NCBI GenBank assembly: GCA_964369915.1
Contig: CAYJGG010000002.1
Span: 8,374 to 72,373, forward strand
Source: RGIG3102 sp964369915
GTDB taxonomy: Bacteria > Bacillota > Clostridia > Oscillospirales > Ruminococcaceae
DNA length: 64,000 nucleotides
Reading direction: 5' to 3'
Positions 59,071-64,000 of the stretch are shown piece by piece (the first letter of the stretch is position 1; each line of letters opens with the position of its first letter). The position numbers and the translations under genes are program-made. A model generated the notes under the pieces. It was given only the letters and a program-made list of their open reading frames with translations, had not been told where the DNA came from and did no database searches.

Positions 59071-59750
59071 TGTTTAAAATAGAAAATAATTGGGATATAG
59101 TTTTAAAAGAAGAATATAATAAAGATTATTTAAAAGATTTATATATTAAGGTTTTAGATGAATATAAGCATCAAGAAATTTTTCCAAAATATGAAGATTT
59201 ATTTACTGCTTTTAAATTAACAGATTTTAACAATATTAAAATAGTTATATTAGGGCAAGATCCGTATCACGATATAAATCAAGCGCACGGGCTTAGTTTT
59301 TCAGTTAAAAAAGGAATAAAACTTCCGCCATCTTTAAAAAATATTTATAAAGAAATTGAAACTGAATATAGTATAAAAATGCCTGAAGATTATGGCGATT
59401 TATCCTTTTGGGCACAGCAAGGCGTTTTACTATTAAACACTTCTTTAACAGTTAGAGCGCATATGCCAGCTAGCCATAAAAACATAGGCTGGGAAAAATT
59501 CACAGATGCAGTTATTAAAAAAATTGATAGCGAAAAAGAGAATGTTGTTTTTATTCTTTGGGGCGCTCACGCAATTAAAAAGCAAAAGCTGATTACTAAT
59601 AAAAATCATTTGATTTTATCATCGCCTCATCCAAGCCCACTATCGTCTTATCGTGGATTTTTTAATAATAATCATTTTAAATTAGCTAATGAATTTTTAG
59701 AAAAAAATAAAGTAGAAAAAATTAATTGGCAAATAAAAAATAATGCTTGA
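59070..59750 (+). CDS. ung: Uracil-DNA glycosylase (family 1)
   Basis: A 226-residue DNA repair enzyme that removes uracil from DNA. Motif A GQDPYHD at 62-68 carries the water-activating Asp (D64), then QAHGLSFSV, the uracil pocket WAQQGVLLLNTSLTVRAHMPASH and motif B HPSPLSSYRGFF with the catalytic His. Length fits. The ATG shares a base with the glpP stop codon (TAATG), and AAGGAAATTTGG precedes it; an in-frame ATG at 59058 lies too close to that site. It ends the glpP-ung unit; the pyrimidine operon follows in the same direction. Confidence 0.97.
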   Translation: MFKIENNWDIVLKEEYNKDYLKDLYIKVLDEYKHQEIFPKYEDLFTAFKLTDFNNIKIVILGQDPYHDINQAHGLSFSVKKGIKLPPSLKNIYKEIETEYSIKMPEDYGDLSFWAQQGVLLLNTSLTVRAHMPASHKNIGWEKFTDAVIKKIDSEKENVVFILWGAHAIKKQKLITNKNHLILSSPHPSPLSSYRGFFNNNHFKLANEFLEKNKVEKINWQIKNNA

Positions 59751-59875
59751 TTTTTTATTAAAAAACTGATATACTATTGTAAATTTTGAAATAAATTTTG
59801 AAACTTTTAGTTTCATTAATTAACAAATTTAATTTAAACAAATAAAGATTTTTAAAAAGTGGAGGTATTAAACTA

Positions 59876-60742
59876 ATGAGAAATTTATGCGAACTAGACA
59901 GCCTTTCAACACAGGAAATCGAGAATATTTTAAATAGAGCCCAAGAATTTTCTAATGGGGCAACAAGTAAGGTGGCAAACGGTAAAGTTATAGCCAGCCT
60001 TTTTTTTGAGCCAAGTACAAGAACGATGAATTCATTTTCTGTTGCTGTGATGCGACTAGGTGGACAAGTTTTATCTTTTAATGCAGAAAGCTCTTCACTA
60101 AAAAAAGGTGAAACTTTTTATGATACAGTTAAATGCTTTGAAGCGCTAGGCTGCGAAGCAGCAATAATTCGCCATAGCGAAAATGAATATTATAAAGAAC
60201 TTACTAATATTAATATGCCAATTTTATCAGGCGGAGATGGAACGGGAAATCATCCAACGCAAAGCCTTTTAGATTTACTGACTATAAAACAAAGCTTTAA
60301 AGAATTTAAAGGCTTAAATGTTTGTATAGTTGGGGATATAGCTCACTCAAGAGTGGCGCATACAAATCTTAATGTTATGAAAAGGCTAGGTATGAATGTT
60401 TTTGTATCAGGGCCAGAAGAATTTAAAGAAGATAGCTATGATTACATAGATTTTGAAACAGCAGTAAAAACTATGGATGTTATAATGCTACTTCGCATTC
60501 AGCATGAAAGACTCAAGGGCGAAATGCAAATGAGTAAAGAAGAATACAACGCAAAATTCGGTTTAAATCTTGAAAGAGTAAATAAGATGAAACAAAATGC
60601 TATTATAATGCACCCCGCCCCTTTTAATAGAAATGTTGAAATTAATGATGAAGTTGTAGAATGTGAAAAATCAAGGATTTTTAAGCAAATGGAAAACGGC
60701 GTTTATGTGAGAATGGCTGTTATCGAAAGAGCTTTAAAATAA
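59876..60742 (+). CDS. pyrB: Aspartate carbamoyltransferase catalytic subunit
   Basis: A 288-residue enzyme that makes carbamoyl-aspartate in de novo pyrimidine synthesis. The carbamoyl phosphate motif STRT occurs at 47-50 in FFEPSTRTMNSF, followed by the SSLKKGETFYDTVK loop, HPTQSLLDLLTI and the aspartate-binding LLRIQHERL. It is slightly shorter than the E. coli chain. No pyrI regulatory subunit gene follows, so the enzyme is probably unregulated by CTP. GTGGAGG precedes its ATG. It heads the run pyrB-pyrC-carA-carB. Confidence 0.96.
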   Translation: MRNLCELDSLSTQEIENILNRAQEFSNGATSKVANGKVIASLFFEPSTRTMNSFSVAVMRLGGQVLSFNAESSSLKKGETFYDTVKCFEALGCEAAIIRHSENEYYKELTNINMPILSGGDGTGNHPTQSLLDLLTIKQSFKEFKGLNVCIVGDIAHSRVAHTNLNVMKRLGMNVFVSGPEEFKEDSYDYIDFETAVKTMDVIMLLRIQHERLKGEMQMSKEEYNAKFGLNLERVNKMKQNAIIMHPAPFNRNVEINDEVVECEKSRIFKQMENGVYVRMAVIERALK

Positions 60743-60982
60743 TAAATGCCTAAAATTTAATAAAATATAAGCTTTATAAATTTTTTAAAAGTGTGTTTTT
60801 TGAAATTGGCATAAATTTATGTGTGAATTTATGGTAAAGTTTATAAATTGTTAAAATATTAAGGCGAAAAAAATTATATAATTATTGTAATAGGATTACT
60901 TTATTTATTTACGTGTGTGTAATGAGATATAGTGATAAGCTTTTTGGCGTATCACTTTATTTCTAAGAAAGGAATTACTAAT
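60743..60982. other. Intergenic region between pyrB and pyrC
   Basis: This AT-rich 240-base gap has no ORF. It interrupts the pyr genes. It contains TTATTGTAATAGGAT-type promoter-like sequence near 60880-60895, but I recognise no PyrR-binding loop, uracil riboswitch or T-tailed terminator. Confidence 0.4.
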
Positions 60983-62263
60983 ATGAGTAGTATTTTATTT
61001 AAAAATGCAAAAGTTTTTCTTGATAATAAATTTGTTAAAACAGATTTATTAATCGAGAACGGTTTTATTTCAAAAATCGAAGACGGTATTTTCGCTAGTG
61101 AAAATGCCGAAGTTATTAATTGTGAAAATTATTATATTTCACCAGGCTTTGCTGATGTACACGTACATTTCAGAGAGCCTGGTTTTTTGTATAAAGAAAC
61201 GATTGAAACTGGCTCAAAAGCAGCGGCTAAAGGCGGATTTACTATGGTTGCAACAATGCCAAACTTAAATCCTGTGCCAGATTCAAAAGAAAATTTAATG
61301 GTGCAAATTGATGCAATTAAAAAAGATGCAGTAATAGATGTTTTGCCGTATGCCTCAATCACTAAAGGCGAAAAAGGGGAAGAGTTAGTTGATTTTACAG
61401 ATTTAAAAGATTTAGCCTTTGCCTTTTCAGACGATGGAAAAGGTGTGCAAAGTGATGAAATGATGAAAGATGCAATGCTAAAAGCAAAAAGCGTTAGTAA
61501 ATTTATAGTGGCACACTGTGAAGATGAAAGCCTTTTAGATGGAGGATATATCCACGAAGGAGAATATGCAAAACTAAATGGACATAAAGGCATTTCTTCA
61601 GCGAGTGAATATAAGCAAGTTGAAAGAGATATTAATCTAGTAAGAGAAACTGGGGCAAAATATCATATCTGCCATATTTCAACTAAAGAAACAGTTGAAC
61701 TAGTTAGAAAAGCAAAAGCCGAAGGACTTCCGGTGTCGTGCGAAACAGCACCACATTATCTAACGTTTTGCGATATGGATTTAAAAGAAGATGGAATTTG
61801 GAAAATGAATCCGCCGATAAGAAGTTTTGATGATAGGGAGGCTTTAATTGAAGGCGTTATAGATGGAACAATAGAAGTTATCGCAACAGACCACGCACCT
61901 CACTCACTAGAAGAAAAATCAAAAGGTCTTTCAGGAAGTGCTTTTGGAATAGTGGGAATAGAAACGAGTTTTTCAGCTATGTATACAAATATGGTAAAAA
62001 ACGAGAATATAACACTTGAAAAATTAATTGAAGTGATGAGTATAAATCCAAGGAAAATCTTTGGGCTTTCTTATGGGATAAATATTGGAGATAAGGCTGA
62101 TTTAGTTGTTTTAGACTTAGAGAAAAAATCAGTTGTTGATAAAAATACATTTATTAGTAAAGGCTTTGCAACGCCGTTTTTAAATAAAGAATTATATGGC
62201 GAAGTTGTATTGACAGTAGCGAAAGGGGAAAAAGTATGGCAAAGAAATACACAAGAAAAATAG
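60983..62263 (+). CDS. pyrC: Dihydroorotase
   Basis: A 426-residue class I type dihydroorotase that cyclises carbamoyl-aspartate. The zinc site begins with DVHVHFREPG at 58-67 (two His), continues with AHCEDESLL and CHISTKETVELV, and ends with ATDHAPHSLEEK, holding the catalytic Asp. The N-terminal FKNAKVFLDNKFVKTDLLIENGFISKIE is the small beta domain of amidohydrolases. I use ATG 60983, with AAAGGAATTAC upstream; the frame runs further to 60932 without support. Its end overlaps carA by 28 bases, so the two are co-translated. Confidence 0.95.
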   Translation: MSSILFKNAKVFLDNKFVKTDLLIENGFISKIEDGIFASENAEVINCENYYISPGFADVHVHFREPGFLYKETIETGSKAAAKGGFTMVATMPNLNPVPDSKENLMVQIDAIKKDAVIDVLPYASITKGEKGEELVDFTDLKDLAFAFSDDGKGVQSDEMMKDAMLKAKSVSKFIVAHCEDESLLDGGYIHEGEYAKLNGHKGISSASEYKQVERDINLVRETGAKYHICHISTKETVELVRKAKAEGLPVSCETAPHYLTFCDMDLKEDGIWKMNPPIRSFDDREALIEGVIDGTIEVIATDHAPHSLEEKSKGLSGSAFGIVGIETSFSAMYTNMVKNENITLEKLIEVMSINPRKIFGLSYGINIGDKADLVVLDLEKKSVVDKNTFISKGFATPFLNKELYGEVVLTVAKGEKVWQRNTQEK

Positions 62264-63327
62264 TGCTTGAAAACGGTATGGAGTTTTACGGATACGGTTT
62301 TGGGGCAGATATTAAAGCGATAAATGAGATAGTGTTTAACACATCAATGGTTGGATATCAAGAGGTAATTTCAGATCCATCTTACACAGGGCAAATGGTT
62401 TGTATGACATACCCTTTAATTGGAAACTACGGAATGAACGAAGACGATTATGAAACAAGAATTCCAACAATGGGAGGATTAATCGTTCGTGAATATAATG
62501 ATATCCCTTCAAACTTTAGATACACAAAAACTCTAAGTGAAGTGCTAGAAGAAAATAATATTCCTGCAATTTCTGGGATAGACACAAGAAAATTAACTAG
62601 AATCATTAGAAACGAAGGCAGTCAAAAAGTTATGGTGACTGACGCTGATATGCCACTTGAAGATGCTTTAAAAGAAATAAAAGAATATACAGTTCCAAAC
62701 GATGTAGTTAAAAAAGTTAGCTGTAAAAAAGTTTGGTATTCAAGAACGCCAAATCATAAATATGATGTTGTGGCGATTGATTGCGGAATTAAATACAATA
62801 TAATTAGAAGTTTAAATAAAAAAGGCTGTAATGTTATTATAGTGCCTTACAATACAGACGCAAAAACTATTCTAGCAATGCGCCCAGATGGAGTTTTTCT
62901 TTCAAACGGCCCTGGTAATCCGGAAGATGTAACCGAGGTTATACAAACAGTTAAAGAATTAAAAGGAAAACTTCCTATATTTGGAATTTGCCTTGGACAC
63001 CAAATGGTATCACTTGCATATGGGGCAAAAACATATAAATTAAAATTTGGCCATAGAGGTGCAAATCACCCTGTTAAGAATTTAAAAAATGGCAAGGTTG
63101 AAATAACTAGCCAAAATCACTCTTATGCAGTTGAGCCTGATTCAGTTAAAAATACAGGACTTTCGATAACTCATATAAATATACTAGACAATACAGCTGA
63201 AGGTGTTGCTTGCCTAGAAGATAAAATCTTCTCTGTTCAGTATCACCCAGAGAGTGCCCCAGGCCCTCAAGACAGCGAATATTTATTTGATGAATTTATA
63301 GAATTAATGGAAAAGGAGGCAAAATAG
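62236..63327 (+). CDS. carA: Carbamoyl-phosphate synthase small subunit
   Basis: A 363-residue glutamine amidotransferase subunit that supplies ammonia to CarB. The N-terminal domain (KIVLENGMEFYGYGFGADIKAINEIVFNTSMVGYQEVISDPSYTGQMV) is followed by the class I amidotransferase domain with nucleophile Cys in FGICLGHQ and the His/Glu pair in VQYHPESAPGP. It begins inside the last codons of pyrC, with AAAGGGGAAAAAG upstream, and is followed by carB within a base. Together with pyrB and pyrC it makes the pyrimidine pathway's first steps. Confidence 0.96.
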   Translation: MAKKYTRKIVLENGMEFYGYGFGADIKAINEIVFNTSMVGYQEVISDPSYTGQMVCMTYPLIGNYGMNEDDYETRIPTMGGLIVREYNDIPSNFRYTKTLSEVLEENNIPAISGIDTRKLTRIIRNEGSQKVMVTDADMPLEDALKEIKEYTVPNDVVKKVSCKKVWYSRTPNHKYDVVAIDCGIKYNIIRSLNKKGCNVIIVPYNTDAKTILAMRPDGVFLSNGPGNPEDVTEVIQTVKELKGKLPIFGICLGHQMVSLAYGAKTYKLKFGHRGANHPVKNLKNGKVEITSQNHSYAVEPDSVKNTGLSITHINILDNTAEGVACLEDKIFSVQYHPESAPGPQDSEYLFDEFIELMEKEAK

Positions 63328-64000
63328 ATGCCAAAAAGAAATGATATTAAAAAAATATTAGTTATTGGTTCTGGCCCTATTGTTATAGGACAAGCAGCCG
63401 AATTTGACTATGCCGGCACTCAAGCCTGCCTTGCTTTAAAAGAAGAAGGGTATGAAGTTGTTTTAATAAACTCAAACCCTGCAACAATTATGACAGATAC
63501 AAATATTGCCCATAAAGTTTATATGGAGCCTTTATCTTTAGAATATGTTGCAAAAATTATCCGCTTTGAGCGTCCTGATGCGATACTTCCAAGTTTAGGT
63601 GGACAAACGGGATTAAATTTAGCTGTTCAATTAGCCGAAAAAGGAATACTAGACGAATGTGGAGTTGAAATATTAGGAACTTCATTTGATAGTATTAAAA
63701 GAGCAGAAGACAGAGAACTTTTTAAAGAATTATGCCAAAGTTTAGGCGAGCCTGTTATGCCAAGTGATATCGCAACAACTCCACAAGATGCACTAAGAAT
63801 TGCAAGAGAAATAGGCTACCCTGTTATACTTCGCCCAGCGTACACGCTAGGAGGAACTGGTGGCGGATTTGCCGATAATGATGAAGAATTATTAGCTGTT
63901 TCGGCGTCTGCTTTAGATTTATCTCCAGTTACACAGGTTTTAGTAGAAAAATCAATTAAAGGCTATAAAGAAATAGAATATGAAGTAATGCGAGATGCAA
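63328..64000 (+). CDS. carB: Carbamoyl-phosphate synthase large subunit, 5' part
   Basis: The first 224 codons are in the window, and the gene runs off the right edge. It starts at ATG 63328 directly after the carA stop, with AAAGGAGG upstream. The sequence is unmistakable: ILVIGSGPIVIGQAAEFDYAGTQACLALKEEG, LINSNPATIMTD, PSLGGQTGLNLAVQL, AEDRELFKELCQSLGEPVMPS and the ATP-grasp loop GYPVILRPAYTLGGTGGGFADN. The full protein normally has over 1,000 residues in two homologous halves; only part of the first is visible. Confidence 0.97.
   Translation, partial: MPKRNDIKKILVIGSGPIVIGQAAEFDYAGTQACLALKEEGYEVVLINSNPATIMTDTNIAHKVYMEPLSLEYVAKIIRFERPDAILPSLGGQTGLNLAVQLAEKGILDECGVEILGTSFDSIKRAEDRELFKELCQSLGEPVMPSDIATTPQDALRIAREIGYPVILRPAYTLGGTGGGFADNDEELLAVSASALDLSPVTQVLVEKSIKGYKEIEYEVMRDA

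Noticed and set aside
1..64000. CRISPR arrays, prophage, insertion sequences, toxin-antitoxin or restriction genes
   Set aside because: I looked for regularly spaced repeats, transposase, integrase and defence genes and saw none. The dispersed palindromes have no linked transposase here.

Overview
The window looks like a chromosome segment of a very AT-rich, low-GC anaerobic Bacillota (Clostridia-like). The basis is the AT-rich codon use, AGGAGG-type ribosome binding sites with occasional TTG and GTG starts, lipobox lipoproteins with MKKLLS-type signals, Asp23/FakA, GlpP and Lrp/aminotransferase gene pairs, and ferredoxin-type oxidoreductases. The hexuronate/glucuronide locus suggests a gut habitat. 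I cannot name a species. One scaffold gap of exactly 100 N (1664-1763) sits inside a tandem repeat beside two tRNA genes.

Layout. 1-2140: DNA repair glycosylase, HxlR regulator, tRNA-Thr and tRNA-Tyr with a structured tandem repeat. 2240-5500: dispersed repeat, DUF362 ferredoxin protein, an M24-peptidase-like protein that has lost metal ligands, and a Nim-like flavoprotein. 5600-9914: acetyltransferase, FMN-binding lipoprotein, then a cobalamin-riboswitch-controlled btuFCD operon with an attenuator terminator. 9995-16314: small membrane proteins, deoD, and the operon lrp-aminotransferase-ispE-lipoprotein. 16455-23723: an NAD synthase with a decayed glutaminase domain, yloU and fakA separated by a large palindromic element, lipoproteins and an aldo/keto reductase. 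23913-30485: rpe followed by three Rnf/Nqr-like membrane genes (D, E and A types), a membrane-anchored DUF4015-like protein, and housekeeping rRNA/tRNA methyltransferases. 32970-50466: a hexuronide/hexuronate locus with a GPH transporter, a broken TetR gene, a GH2 beta-glucuronidase-like enzyme, eda, kdgK, two GntR regulators, uxuA, two sugar isomerase/epimerase genes, two Gfo/Idh/MocA dehydrogenases, uxaC and uxuB. 50633-57512: small proteins, a decayed DUF6440 gene, a HAD hydrolase, a GH3 glycosidase, a Crp-like regulator, repeats and an NSS transporter. 57924-64000: acetyltransferase, glpP-ung, then pyrB, pyrC, carA and the start of carB.

How the genes fit together. The locus at 33-54 kb should import a glucuronide (GPH symporter), hydrolyse it (GH2), and process glucuronate by UxaC, UxuB, UxuA, KdgK and Eda to pyruvate and glyceraldehyde 3-phosphate. 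The extra Gfo/Idh/MocA and isomerase genes suggest a second, oxidative way into the pathway. A palindrome of the type TTGTATACAA recurs before the transporter, both gntR genes, uxuA and the GH3 gene, and is the likely GntR operator.

The strongest novelty candidate is the D-E-A Rnf-like module at 24580-27206. Residues aligned with all four cysteines that hold the intramembrane [2Fe-2S] cluster in Rnf/Nqr are replaced, the flavinylation motif of the D subunit is eroded, and no B, C or G subunit lies nearby. Second is a family of large palindromic elements with an outer stem and two hairpin arms, found intact or in pieces at six places.
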